The notes under the pieces: generated by a model
Told to the model about the DNA's origin: nothing
The model's input: only the letters and a program-made list of their open reading frames with translations
Database searches by the model: none
Translations under genes and position numbers: made by a program
Assembly (NCBI GenBank): GCA_009829735.1
Contig: CM020620.1
Span: 2,297,447-2,361,446, forward strand
Source of the DNA: Pyropia yezoensis
Lineage: Eukaryota; Rhodophyta; Bangiophyceae; Bangiales; Bangiaceae
Length of the DNA: 64,000 bases
Reading direction: 5' to 3'
Part shown: in pieces, positions 20,706 through 32,105 of the stretch
How positions within the stretch are numbered: the first letter of the stretch is position 1
Layout of the letters: each line of letters opens with the position of its first letter

Positions 20706-22704
20706 GCTTGGACAAACAACCCGTAGAGCCGCCGCCACCACACTGGCGATGCGGGCATGGGTCCCGCTCCGGCGGGTGGGTGGTTACCCCCCCCCCCCCG
20801 CCGCCGGACAGAGTCGTGCGGCTGCCGGTCGCGGCTCAGGTGCCATGCACACACGAGATTACCAATCCAGCCGGCCAGTAGAATCTGACCTCTCTGTTAA
20901 CGTGGGGACCTCGTGCCGAGCTCTCGACTAATCCTGGCCGCACCTGTTAACGGATGGCCCCCAGTGCAGCAAGGTCATCGGGCATCAGCCTATAGAATCC
21001 TTGGGATAACACTTTCACCTCATGACCTGACCACCGTAAAAATGACACAAAATATTAATATTGTATCGACTTTTGGAACACATGTTGGCCTCGGGTAGGT
21101 TTCGAATAGTCGCCTCCCGTCACCGTCTCGCCACCTGGGCTACGCCCATCTGTCCGCCCCCGCATCCGCCCCCTCTCTCACTGTCCATTCTCGCGCTCTT
21201 CATCCACAGGCACCCCAGTCGCCCCCCCACATCGCGCATGCGGGGAGGCCCCCGTTCTCCCGCCACCCATCCGAGAGGCGTTGGCCGGTCCGCAGCTATA
21301 TGTACGTGTGAGTTGACACAGCTACCGACCAAGGCAGACCCCGGCAGCGGCTGGTAGTCCCCTGACAACCAGCCCTCCGGGAACTCCCTCCGTTTCTTCC
21401 CCGCCTTCGTCCCCTCTCACCCATCCCCCTTCCCCCCTCCTCTAAGCTGTTCCCAAAAGTCATCCATGCCCGCCCTACGCGCCGTTGAACAGCACCTTGC
21501 GGGCGTTGAGCGGCTGCGTCGGCCGCTCCGTCAGCACCACCACCCCCGATTCGAGGAGCGCGCGGCCGAGGCGAGCTAGCTGTGCGTGGCTCGCCGTGAT
21601 GACCTTCCCCGGCATAACCCAGGTGACGCCCTCGGAGCACGGCGGCGTGGTCAGCGTGTGCCAGGCGGCGGGACGGCCGAGACCCACGCAAACACACCCC
21701 ACGCCCCCGCTCCTCACAGAGCCTCACCTATTTCTACATTGAGCAGCACCCCCCCCCCCTCCCCTCGCCTTCACTCTTCTCGCGTCGTTCTCATCGAGTC
21801 ATCTGCGAGAGCTGCCCGAGGAAGCCGTACGCCGACGCCGCCATCAAACACCGTTCGTAAGATGGCGCCTCCTCCTCACTCCGCGAGACGCCCAACCCAC
21901 CGCCGCTGGCCGCTTTAGCCGCCGCAAAGCGCCCCCACCCTCAGCCAGCGCGCGCCACCCCCTGTCAGCCGCCCCCCCCAGCCGCCAGCCGCCAGCAGTC
22001 CCGCCGCACAGCCGCCAGCAGTCCCGCCGCACAGGCCAGGCACCCGTCCCCGCTGGCCCCCCACGCTGGCCGCCTGCCCCCCACGCTAGCCGCCCGGCCC
22101 ATCCCCCCCAGCCAACCCCCCCCCCCCGCCTGCCGCCCACCCTCCCGCAGCCCTCCCCCCCCGGCAGTAGCCCTGGCCCGCCCCCTTCCTCCGGTCACCC
22201 CCCCTCCCCGCCAGCCGGCCGCTCTCCGAGACAAGCCGCCGCCTGCGCTGCAAGACGCCCACGCGCCCAGAAAGCACGCACCGCCCCGAGCCAGCCGCCC
22301 CCCCCCCGACGCGGCCAGCCACCCCCCCCGCGCCCTGCAAGCGGCCCTCCCCCCCCAGTCAGCCGCCCTCCCCCTCCGCGAGACGCCTTGCCCGCCGCAA
22401 AGCACTGCGGCTCCCAGTCGGCAGGCGCAGGCCCCCGCCAGCCGCCCCTCCCCCCTTCCAGCCGCACCCCCCCCACCCAGCCGCCCCCCACCCCGGGCAG
22501 CCCCCCCGCCCCAAGCCATCCGCCCCGCCCCAAGCCGGCCGCCCCCACCCCGCCCACATCCCCGCCATCCCCCCCCGCAGGCCAGCCGCCCCCCCCGCGG
22601 GCAGCCGCCCCCCCCCCCCTGCCGGGGAAGCCGCCCCCGCTAGCCGCCGCCCCCGCCCCCCCCCGGCCAGCCGCCGACGCCAGCTACCGCCCGCGCCAAC
22701 AGCG
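20706..22704. other. Gene-poor region, ending in C-rich degenerate repeats
   Basis: No gene is recognised. 20790-20800 has a C run. 21900-22690 is a strongly strand-asymmetric C-rich tract built of gccagccgcccc-like elements, giving open frames only because stops are rare. The perfect 23-bp tandem duplication at 21988-22033 is entered separately. Confidence 0.5.
21988..22033. repeat. Perfect 23-bp tandem duplication
   Basis: Two identical copies, 21988-22010 and 22011-22033 (core gccgccagcagtcccgccg), inside the C-rich degenerate repeat region. Confidence 0.9.
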
Positions 22705-22990
22705 GCTTACGCTTTTAAAGGCTGTAAAATTAATAGTTTACTGGTCTTTGTTGTGAAAATAGAATATTTAACTTTAAATAAACTTAAAACATACGTTTTA
22801 GAAGTTTTTTACTAAAAATGGACGAGCGTTGTTGCGGATAAAATGGTAAAATCACCATCGCCGCTCTCTTCACCGCATGCCAGGTAGATACATGGCGAGC
22901 AGGAAATAATCATATGTTTTAAACTTTTCAGATGTCTCGGGAAGCTCTAATCAAAATGCAAAAGCGTTCCTAATCAAAACACAAATCTCG
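22705..22990. other. AT-rich island
   Basis: About 285 bp are dominated by A and T (ttttaaaggctgtaaaattaat, atagaatatttaactttaaataaac and similar), bounded sharply by C-rich DNA at 22690 and by a C run after 23050. No open frame of note. Such islands in a GC-rich genome can be organellar-DNA insertions, transposon remnants, or origin/scaffold-attachment sequence. I cannot choose among these from the bases alone. Confidence 0.6.
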
Positions 22991-25935
22991 TATGTGCATG
23001 GCACCCGAGCCCCGGTCGCGGCACCATGCCCCGACGGTCAGCAGCGGGCGACCCCCCCCCCCCCCCCCCCCCCCCCCCGACAGGCGCCACCCCCACCCCC
23101 GCCGCCGTGGCGGCCCCCCGCGCCGACGCGGACTCCCTGCGCCGGCGACAGCGCGAGGCGCGCCTCCGCCTGGCCGCCACGGCGGCGCAGCTGGCCGCCC
23201 ACACCAGCTCGGCTGCTCATAGCGCGGCGGAAACGAAACCGATACAAAGAAATAGAGGACTTCATGGATCTCCTCGCTATCCTCTTCATTGTGGCGTATG
23301 CTGTCCTGTCTGCAGCGCCCTACATTACCCACGGAGGCTGAGAATAGTCGACAGTTTGTACAGACTGGCTACACCCCCGTTGAGCAGGATGGCGTGGTCA
23401 TCAACGTCGGTGCACACGTGCCCCCACGGTCTGTCTGGGGAACAAGAGACACCCCATCGAGCGGGTGGCCAGACTCGGGAGGGACAGATGTGCAGTGGTG
23501 CGAGGCTGCTCCGTTGACCTGTGCGAATATCAGTATCACGCATGTCAAGATGCCGCACTTTCGGCTCTGATGCAAGGCCTTGTTGTCGTCGTCCTTTGCT
23601 ACTAAACCTTTGCCGCCAGAACACTCCGCAACCAGCGATGACACCACGACTGACGCACCCCACGCGACGGGTTCGCGGGCAGAGGGCGCACGCGAGTCCC
23701 AACCATCTGGACTCATCGTCATCTCCGTCCTTTAGAGATTTAACTTCCCTATGACCACCATCAAGTGACAGACCGCCTACAGCCTTGACGTGGCTCGAAG
23801 GGGTATACGATTAAAGTTTAGGAACGGCTAAGTCGAGCCCACTGAGTGGGTGTACTGTACTGTACAGATATAGAAGGCCATGTTCCCTTGACTCTCTTTT
23901 ACATCCTCAAGTGCACATCTCTCTCTGTTCTATTTCCCCCCCTCTGCTAGTGGAGCAAGGTGTCCTCAACGTTGCGGTACTCCCGATCCACCTTCACGGC
24001 GTGTGGATGACGAGACTCGCCACAGATGGACCGTGTAGGTATAAATGCATGTAGCCACTTTTTGGCAGTAAAGTTTGGGATGCCCAGGGGCGCACAACCC
24101 CCCTCCCCCCCTCCCCGCCGCCGACGGGGAGGGGGCGTGGGCCCCCACAACCCACCGACCCACCTCTCGTCTTGAGCGTACGACGTCGACACCCTTGTGC
24201 TGGCAGAACCTAGATATCTACCGTCCCTGCCCTGCCACTGTGTCTTCCTCCACGCCTCCTGCCCTTCCACTGTGTCTTCCTCCTTGTGCCACGTGATTCA
24301 GCCGTTGGTGACCGTCACTCTTGGTGTGTCTTTCCCTGGTGCTCTGTTCCCGAAGCGGGGACCACCCAACTGCTTGTTTTTGGGGGGAATGGCGGATCGT
24401 GATCCCCCCTCTGAAAGTCCCTGTATCCTCACTGGCCAGCGGCTTCCCCCCCACCCAAGTGCCACGAGAGAGGAGTTGTTGCACATCTGCGGGGTACCGA
24501 CCGACGGTCGGCTGCGTGCCATACCTACCGTTCTTGGCACGTCCTACCGCGCTGCACGGGGGCGGATGCGTAGGTGGCTGCGTGTGCCTCCACCAGAGCG
24601 CGCGAGCCTCATGCGAAAAATGCACATTGATGCCACCTTTCTTACTTCTCTTTTTCCACGAGGACCATCCAATGGCTGGCCTCTATTCGGCCGTCATCCC
24701 TTTCCATTGGTTCACGCGGCCCCGGCCTGTCTGCCAGTCTGCTGCCAGTGCCGGTCCCCATTCCCGGTGACCATTTCACCAGCTGCGTTGTACCGAGGGA
24801 CATGTCCCTGCAGTGTGCCCCCGCGCGCACCGGCACGCGGAAGCGGCGCCCTCCCCGTGACCACAGCGGCGCTCCCCCTCCCCCACTCCAATGGGGTCGT
24901 GCACGCGGGGTGCGCGCGATCCGTGGGTCGCCGGCCCGCGGGTGATCCCGCTGTCCTCGCGATATGGTCCTCTACGTCTACGTCGGGTCTTCCTCCCACT
25001 GCCGGCCGCCAACCCCCCCCCTCCCCTCCCGCCGCCCACCGTGGAGGTGCCACAACCAGCCAGCAGGACCGACAGCCCGCCCCTCTGCCCACCAAAAACC
25101 CTCGACGAAAAATACCTTGACTGTGAGCTCACAGCTTGCCCGCCCGCACGGCAGAGGCGCCCCCAGTCTCGAGTTCACACACCATCCTCGCGTGCACGCT
25201 TGCGGCTGTGTCTCTACGCCGGCGCCGACTGCCACGGGCACGCCCCCTGTGGCCGGCCTGACACCCGTGGTGGCCGCCGCGGGGCCTAGCCAGCCCTTGA
25301 CACCCCGTCGCCGCGGCCGGATGGATGCACTCCGATTGCACCTCCCTCCCACTGTCGTGGGGGGCATGCGGGGGAGGGAGGGTGGGGGGGAGGTTGCCGC
25401 TTCCAGTCCACCCTCCCCCCCCCACCGTGGCCGACACGGGCAGCGCGGCACACCATATGCCGCGCGGCCGTGACGGCCGCGCCGCTCCCGCGGCTCCTGG
25501 CGGGGGGTGTGGCCGCCACGGTCGCCGCCCGCCGTCGCGGGTGACCCGCGGCACAAACCGCCACCCTGCACGCAGAGCGTGGGCCAACAAACGCCAGCAA
25601 GACGAGCGGCCGTGGCCCGTCAGCGTTGCCCCACCGCGTCCCCGTCTCGCTGTCGCCCCTCCCCACCCTTCCCCACCCTGGTCTCTCCCCTCCCGTCCCT
25701 TCCCCCGGCTCCCCCTCGTGCCCCTGCTCCCGACCCCACCCTTTGGCTCCCCGTCCCCTGCTGCGCGGCGGGCTCCCTCTCTCTGCGCTTAGTCGACGTT
25801 CACGGTGGACGGGCGCACCCCTTCGGCGACCGACCACGTCGCTTCTCCTCCCCCCCCCTCCCCCCCCCTTTCCTGTCCATCCTTTCACGGCCGCCAACGG
25901 ACCGCGCTGCCACGGCGGCCCCGCCGCCAGCTGCC
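22991..25935. other. Gene-poor region
   Basis: No gene is recognised. A C run of about 30 bases lies at 23050-23079. 23740-24060 is locally AT-richer and contains overlapping gtactg repeats near 23851-23867. The hairpin at 24107-24135 is entered separately. 24197-25120 is open for 307 codons on the plus strand, but I see no domain and its composition is that of its surroundings. 25630-25930 is pyrimidine-rich and is probably the leader of the next gene. Confidence 0.4.
24107..24135. repeat. 11-bp-arm GC hairpin
   Basis: CCCCCTCCCCG (24107-24117) pairs perfectly with CGGGGAGGGGG (24125-24135) around a 7-nt loop. No T run follows. Confidence 0.7.
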
Positions 25936-28217
25936 ATGGAAGCCCACGCCCCGAGGGCCGACCACTGCCCACGGGGCGGCCGAGGCGGCGCCCGCCCCCT
26001 CCCCCCCCCCCCCCCCCCGCCTCGACCTCCTCCCCCTCTGCCTCGCCGCCGCCGACGCCGTCCTCCCCCCCTGCAGCCCTCCCTCATCGCGCGGGCGACC
26101 CCGACCGGGCGGGCTGGACGCGGTCCGTGCGGCTTCCAAAGGGCCGCGTCTTTGTGGTGCCCCGGGGAGCGGCCGGCGGCGATGGCGACCGCTCGTCGGC
26201 AGTCGCCGAGGCAATTGCCGCTGCGGGAGGCGGCGGCGGCTGTGGCGGTGGTGGAGGTGGTGGCGACGGCGGCGACTGGGGCGACGGCGACGACGGCACT
26301 TGCACTGTCGTGGCGGTCCTCCCCACGGGGCGGCGCCGTGCGTCGGTTGCCCCTGCGGGTAGCGCCGTCCTGGCACTCGACGACGGGCGCGGTGGCCGGC
26401 GACCGACTAGCGGTGACCGGCGGCCGACTGGTGACGGTCATGCGCGGGGCGTCGGCGGCCACGCGCGGGGCGATGGCGGCCACGCGCGGGGCGATGGCGG
26501 CCACGCGCGGGGCGGTGGCGGCCGAGACAGTCCTGGAAAGCGGATGGTCAAGGTGCCGTCCATCTCGGGTGCCGCGGTGGCGGCAGTGACCACCATGGCG
26601 CGCATTGCGTCGTCCCGTGCTGGGCCTGCCAACGGCGGCGGTGGCGGTGGCGGCGGCAGCAGCCTGGGGGGTGCTGACATTCAGGCACTGTCGGGGGCGT
26701 ACGAGCGGGCCATTCTGCGCATGGCCGCCGGCGCTGGGGAGGAAGGAGGGGGGGAGAGGAGAGTGGCCGCGAGCGGCACCACCCTAAGCCTCGTGACTTC
26801 TCCTTCAGATGCGGACGTGGTGAGCGCCGCCGTCCGCCTTGCCCGGTCACGGGCGGCGCCTCGGCGGGGGCGCCTGCTGCTGCGAGCTGGGAGGGCGGGG
26901 GGAGAGGGGTGTCGGGGGGGTCACTCCCCGTCGAGCCGCCGCTCCCGCTTCCTCGCCCGCATTTGTCCGAGTCGCCGACGCGCCGCGGCAGAGGCGGCAG
27001 CATCAGAGGCGGCGGCGGCTGACGCGGACAACGTCGCTGCGGCAAAGGCCGGACCACGATTGGCCGCGGCGACTGGGGGTGCTGACGGAGGGGAGGCGTC
27101 CGTCCCCCGTGGCCACCACAGGCTGACCGCCGCGTCGCCGTCCCCCCTACATTCCCCGGCGGCGGCCGCCTCAGCCGACAGCCAACACAAGGCGGTCGTG
27201 GCGGCCGAGTGGGTGGTGGGCCTAGAGGCCAACCGGTCGGACGTTCTCGTCGTGCCATCGGCCGACGTGGACGTGGACCTCCACGGCCGGTACCCCGTGT
27301 CGGCTGTCTCTTCAGCGTCGGCATCGTCATCGTCGAGCCCGCCAGGCTCCCCCGGCGCCACCGCTGCGGTAGCCGTGGGGCGGCGCCACGGCTGCGGGAA
27401 GACTACCCACGGCGGGGCCCCGCTGGGGACCAGCCCTCCTACGTCCGCATCCGCCCTGTCGGCCTCATCGGCGGGGTCATCTTCGACTGGGGGCGGGGCG
27501 CCCGCCGCCGCGGCGGTGCGTTCCATGCACGCGCCGCCGTCGCCGTCGGCCCCAGCAGCCGCGCACCGGTTGGCGGCGGTTCTCAAGTCCGCCTCTGCCG
27601 ACGATGGCTATGTGGCCCTGTCCCACGCTGCGGCGAGGCGGCGCGAGGCCTCTGCGGCGCCGCCGCCGAGGTTGCCAGGTGTGTCTCCCGGTGCGACTGC
27701 CGGCTGTGGCCCCACAACGACTTGCCGGTCGGCATCGCCGACGGTGCCGGTGGTGGCGGCGGCACTCGCCGCAGCGCCCGCGCGCCTCGGCCTGCGACCG
27801 CCCGAAAATTCGGTTGACAGCTACAACGTGCACGTGACGTACGCTCCAGACGAGTTCGTCGCGTTTCTTGACCGCCGCTCCGCGCCTCGCGCGCCGCGGC
27901 TTCCCTGGGTCGCCCGCTGGGTACCGGGTCGGCACCCGCCGCCGACTTTACGAGAGGAGGCTGGCGGCGGCGGCGACGCGGGGCGGGGGGAGGAGGGTGG
28001 GCTCGCTGCAGGCGGACCATCCTGGGCGAATGAGTGGGGCTCGACGGTCGGCCCCGCTGCCGCCACCGCCGCTGCGCACACAACACCCGCCGCGGCGGAG
28101 CCGTCGTCACCATCGGCTGCTCGGCCACCACTGGCGTCCAAGCCCCCAGCCATTCGGCGGGTGGCCGACGTGCTGGCCCGTGGCCGGAGGCAGCGGCAGC
28201 CAGTATCGACCGTCTGA
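25936..28217 (+). CDS. Unknown low-complexity protein; frame break at a C18 run
   Basis: The only well-placed ATG is at 25936 (gccATGgaa). Its frame reads MEAHAPRADHC and then enters a C18 run (26001-26018). The long coherent frame downstream, up to stop 28217, is a different one and has no ATG of its own before about 26544. Start and body fit together if the run length is off by one or two bases. The body shows an ordinary-looking stretch (GWTRSVRLPKGRVFVVPRG), a Gly-rich loop, a 7-residue repeat (GGHARGD, from the 21-bp minisatellite), basic segments, Ala/Ser-rich linkers, a conserved-looking C-terminal patch (SYNVHVTYAPDEFVAFLDRR) and a basic end. No domain is recognised. Confidence 0.5.
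26001..26018. repeat. C18 homopolymer at a reading-frame break
   Basis: Eighteen consecutive C separate the ATG-containing frame (25936) from the long downstream frame. The tract would encode prolines in either frame. Confidence 0.8.
26440..26523. repeat. 21-bp coding minisatellite, four copies
   Basis: Copies start near 26440, 26461, 26482 and 26503. The core is gcgcggggcgatggcggcc and the first copy is diverged. The 21-bp period keeps the frame and encodes a GGHARGD-type heptapeptide. Confidence 0.85.
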
Positions 28218-28707
28218 ATAAGGGAGGGAGGGTGTGCCGCGGAGCCCTTGCCGCGGCGCCCCGGCCCCCACATGACGAGGGCGCGGCCCGCACCGTACGA
28301 TGTGTGAAGACCGCCGCGCCTTGACCCGGGGGACCATGGGGCCCCTCCGGGGATCCCCCCCCCTCCCTCCCCCCGCGCCGCCGTGTATTCCCTGGTGTCA
28401 GTGTCGACCCCCCCGCTGGTGTGGATGTGGTGCCGAATTTTTTCCGAAGGGGGAGAGCGACCTCACCCAGGCGCGCGCGGCGGCCGTGGCCAACTGCGTT
28501 AGGATAGTCGCGTGACGCGCGTGGGGGGTACCGGGCATGTTGAAACCGTTTCACTCTACCCACGTCGCCAGTCCCCTCGTGCCGGCGCCCCCGCACAACA
28601 GGGAGCACGATACGACACACGCAGGGCGAAAAAGCACCTAAACAGCAAGCAATGCCCTGTTCCGAATCAGCCCCTCCGCCCCCCACCTCCCACCACGGCT
28701 CACCCCT
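28218..28707. other. Convergent 3' spacer
   Basis: Lies between the stop of the plus-strand gene at 28217 and the stop of the minus-strand gene at 28708, so it carries both 3' ends. No gene seen. Confidence 0.5.
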
Positions 28708-31062
28708 TCACGCGTCCACCCCCAGCGCCGCCGCGATCGCATTGCGCGTCTGGCCGAGCACCGCCGACACCGCCGGCGTCGCCGCCCAAAGCCCGCCCGG
28801 TGCACGGCGGGCGGCGAGCTCCTCATCCATGGCCGCGACCAGCTCCCGCCGGGACGCCATGTCCAGCCGCGCCTCGCTCAGCAACACCGCCTCGCCGCTG
28901 CCGCCACCGCCGCCATTGAGCGACGCGCGGAGGAGGCCCGCCTCGACCGACCCGTCGTCGGGGGGCGGCCCACCCGCAGACGCGGCGGCAAAGCCGCCGC
29001 AGCCGGCACTGCCGGGGCTACCGCCCACCGCGCTCGCCCGCCGCGCCGCCCGGCGACGGCCCGACCGCGTCGGCGGCGCCGCGACGCACGCCTCGACAAA
29101 CGCACTCCACGCGGTGACCAGCAGCAGTGCGTGCAGGGCGACCGCCGCCGGCGTTCCGCCGCCGTCAGGGGGCACCCGCGGCAGCAGCACCTGGATCCAT
29201 TTGGACGCGCAGAAGACCTGTCCCCGCTCGGCGGGGGTGGCGGTCGCGCCACGGCCGTTGGCTGCCGCCCCGCGGGTGGGCGTCAAGAGGGGGGTGGCGG
29301 CGGGCCCAAAGACGGGAGGCGGAGGCGTCGGGATGGCGCTAAAAGGTGTCTCCCGGGACGCCGCGCCGCGGCCACCGCGGCCGCGGCCGCGGCCGCGGCC
29401 ACGACCTCGACCACCGCCGCGGCCACGCCCTTGGGCGGCCGCGGCGGGCTCTGGTTCTGGCGCTGCGACGGCGGGCGACGTTAGGCCCCGCGGGGAGCGG
29501 CGGAGCCACCTGTTGGGTATGACGTATCGGTCAAAGAGGGCGCGTTGGGACAGCCGCAGTCGAACCTGCGGCGAGCCCACCCCCTCCAGCACCAACCGCG
29601 CGACGGCGACGGAGGGTACGCCCAGAAAGGCGGTGTAGAGGTCGTCCTCGGCCGTCTTGGCCGCCGAAGGGGGGGAACGACCCATCAAGGCAGTCGTCAC
29701 GTCCAGTGCCTTGGGGGCACCCGCGCCGCCGCTGCCCGTGCTGTTGCTACTGTCACCGCTGCCGGGAGGGGCTTCCGCGTCCGCAGTGGCGAGCAGCGTG
29801 TCAAACAGCCGTTGCAAGACCGTCAGGCGCTCGCGGGCGGCCCACGCGTCGCCCACCCCTGGTGCGCCCGCCGGCGGTTTGCCCATCTCGGCATCGTCCC
29901 CCCCCTCGTCCGTTCCGCTCACCCCCCGCCGCAAAGCCACTACTGCCGTCGCCGCGTCCACAATTCCCTTGACCAGCGTCTTGCCAACCCTGCTGAGCGT
30001 CCCCCCTTGCCCTACCCCACGGTACATGGCTTTCCACAGCGCTGGCGACGCGGCCGTCGCGGCAGCTACCACCCGCAACAGCCGCCGCGCGGCCGCCCGC
30101 CGCGCAGCAACCACGTCGGCGGTAACAGCCTCGGTGTCCGCCTTTGCCGCGGCCACTGCCGCTGCTGCCGCGGCGGGGGTCGTGGCTACCTGCGCGGCAG
30201 CCGACGCCGCCGCCGCACCGGGACCCCGCTTGGAGGGGCCAAAGTGCATCGCCGCGGGGTCGTCGTCCTCCCCTTCGGCAGCACGGCCGCCGCCGCCGCC
30301 GCCGCCGCCGCCATGACCGCCACCGCCAACGCTGTCAGGGGTGTCAAAGGTGTCGTCGTCGGGGGAGCAGGGGGTGGGGGGTCCGCGGGCGGGGCGCCGT
30401 GCCGACAGCCGCGGCCGCGGGGGGGGCGTGGCGGCCGAGGCAGCGCCGACGCCGGCGCCGCCTCTACCATTGGCCTTCGTCACCCCGCACCGGCCCGGCT
30501 CGCCGCCAGCCGCCGCACCGGCCGCCGGGACGGAACGCGCGAGAGCCGACACCGCTGGGTTGTCGGCCGCCACCGGCACATCGGCTGACACAGCGTCGAC
30601 AAGTGCTGTGACCAGCATCGCGGCTGCGGGCGCCTCGGTCGGTGCAAAGCCAAGGAGCGCCAGCCCAACGTCAGCAGGCAAAGGCGTGGGTGGAGTGGCC
30701 GCGCCTCCTCCCGAGCTGGGAGAGCCACCGCCGGGTGACATCCCCACCGCTGGCGCAGCCCATCCGGGGAGGATGGGCAACGTGGGTGACGACGGCCCGG
30801 CGGTGACGTGGGGCATGGACGGCGGCCGGAGGAGGCCGTGGAGAGTCAGGCGAGTGAGCGCCAGCGGCAGCCGGGGGTGGGTTGCGGGAATTGAGGGGAG
30901 AGACGCACCAGGAGGGGGGGGGGACTGGGGCACCGCCGACTCATGCAGGGGGGCGGGCGGCGGCAGCGCGGCGGCGGCGGCGAGCTTGCGCATCATGTCC
31001 GGCTCGTGAAGCGCCACGTCCAGCAGCGCATCCTCGCAGGTGAGGCGGGCATAGGAAGCCAT
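28708..31062 (-). CDS. Unknown protein with an RG-rich central tract
   Basis: 784 residues from ATG 31062, in the best start context of the window (cacaccATGg). The open frame extends 69 codons upstream but is less convincing. The N-terminus (MASYARLTCEDALLDVALHE) looks globular. Next come Pro/Ala-rich linkers, helical segments (LLRVVAAATAASPALWKAMYRGVGQ, LQRLFDTLLATADAE and GVPSVAVARLVLEGVGSPQVRLRLSQRAL), an RG-rich tract near residue 560 (GRGRGGGRGRGRGRGRG) typical of RNA-binding or methylated proteins, another hydrophobic helix (AVALHALLLVTAWSAFVEACVA), and a helical C-terminus ending LGVDA. No catalytic motif or family is recognised. The frame is intact. Confidence 0.6.
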   Translation of the reverse strand: MASYARLTCEDALLDVALHEPDMMRKLAAAAALPPPAPLHESAVPQSPPPPGASLPSIPATHPRLPLALTRLTLHGLLRPPSMPHVTAGPSSPTLPILPGWAAPAVGMSPGGGSPSSGGGAATPPTPLPADVGLALLGFAPTEAPAAAMLVTALVDAVSADVPVAADNPAVSALARSVPAAGAAAGGEPGRCGVTKANGRGGAGVGAASAATPPPRPRLSARRPARGPPTPCSPDDDTFDTPDSVGGGGHGGGGGGGGGRAAEGEDDDPAAMHFGPSKRGPGAAAASAAAQVATTPAAAAAAVAAAKADTEAVTADVVAARRAAARRLLRVVAAATAASPALWKAMYRGVGQGGTLSRVGKTLVKGIVDAATAVVALRRGVSGTDEGGDDAEMGKPPAGAPGVGDAWAARERLTVLQRLFDTLLATADAEAPPGSGDSSNSTGSGGAGAPKALDVTTALMGRSPPSAAKTAEDDLYTAFLGVPSVAVARLVLEGVGSPQVRLRLSQRALFDRYVIPNRWLRRSPRGLTSPAVAAPEPEPAAAAQGRGRGGGRGRGRGRGRGRGGRGAASRETPFSAIPTPPPPVFGPAATPLLTPTRGAAANGRGATATPAERGQVFCASKWIQVLLPRVPPDGGGTPAAVALHALLLVTAWSAFVEACVAAPPTRSGRRRAARRASAVGGSPGSAGCGGFAAASAGGPPPDDGSVEAGLLRASLNGGGGGSGEAVLLSEARLDMASRRELVAAMDEELAARRAPGGLWAATPAVSAVLGQTRNAIAAALGVDA

Positions 31063-31592
31063 GGTGTGACGAACGCGCCTCAGCGGGAGCACGACAGGTC
31101 CAGCTGACTGGATAGACAGCAGCGTGAGGGTGACGTCGCGGACTGTGCCGAAGGTGGCTGCGGACGGCGGCAAGGCGAGTCTCCGCGAGGCTGGCGGCAG
31201 TTTTGGCGCCAACCACGCTGGCACGCAATTTTGAGTAGTCATCACAATACTCATATCTGGGAAACCCAAGAAATTACTGAGTCGGTCTCATCGTCGGCAC
31301 CCTCACTGCCACGCAACGGAACGCGCACCCGACCCTTCGTCCGCCCTCATCAGCACAACATGCCGCACGGCGGGCAGGGACGACTCGCCATCAACCAACA
31401 CCCCGACAGTGGTTGGGTACTGCGGCCAGTGGCCACTGGCGACTGACAGCCGCAGAGACCTCTTCCATCGTACGTATGTATGTACATAACTATCGTCCAC
31501 AACGCTTGCGCGCTTTAGAGACCCGACTCGGTCCCGGCCCAAGGTGTGCCCCCTTGCCCCTCCCGCCTGCCGGCCAACCCGCCCCGCCTGGC
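31063..31592. other. Divergent intergenic region
   Basis: Lies between the minus-strand gene starting at 31062 and the plus-strand frame starting at 31593. 31190-31310 and 31440-31500 are AT-richer (catcgtacgtatgtatgtacataac). It probably carries both promoters. No TATA box is clear. Confidence 0.45.
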
Positions 31593-32105
31593 ATGGACCA
31601 TCTCAAGGCGTATGCTAAGGAGGCGCTACAGGCATCCTCTGCCGTTGCGTCCATGCCCGGCAGTGGTCATGTGCCCACCCCCCCTGGCCAACGGTGGGGT
31701 GCTCACCAGGGTGGGGGGCGGCACCCGGTGCCGCCGGGCGGGCCCGACGGGCGTCCGTGGTCTGCCCACCCGAGCCTGCGGCCGCCGTCGCACCACGGCC
31801 ATTGTTCGTGCCATGGTCAGTGCTAACATAACGGCTATGGCCACGGCCACGGCCACGGCAGTGGTGCCCATCGACCCCCGTGCGGACCCGACGGGCGGCC
31901 GTGGTCGTCACCCCCCGCACCACGTCGGCACCCGCCGCCGCGTCCAGGGGGGGCAGCGGCCAAGCCAGGAACAGACGCCAAGGCCGGCGCGGCGGCCAAC
32001 CCCGCGCTGGCGCCGGCTTCCCCGCCCCCGACGGTGGAGGCGCTGAAGGACAAGGTCGAGGCTGCTGTTGGTGCCAAGGTGCGGTCCCTGCTGCACCACC
32101 GGTGA
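31593..32105 (+). pseudogene. Small His/Gly/Pro-rich reading frame with one internal TAA
   Basis: From ATG 31593 (gcATGg) the frame starts with an amphipathic helix (MDHLKAYAKEALQASSAV), passes a Pro/Gly/His-rich middle and reaches TAA at 31824-31826. The same frame continues as HNGYGHGHGHG and ends with another helix (VEALKDKVEAAVGAKVRSLLHHR) at TGA 32103. A PDGRPWS motif occurs once on each side of the stop, so both halves look like one protein. A 132-nt GT-AG intron (31816-31947, donor GTCAGT, acceptor CGTCCAG) would remove the stop and keep the frame. Otherwise it is a nonsense allele or pseudogene. No family is recognised. Confidence 0.4.

Noticed and set aside
24197-25120. 307-codon plus-strand open frame
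   Set aside because: No domain and no codon signature distinct from the flanks.
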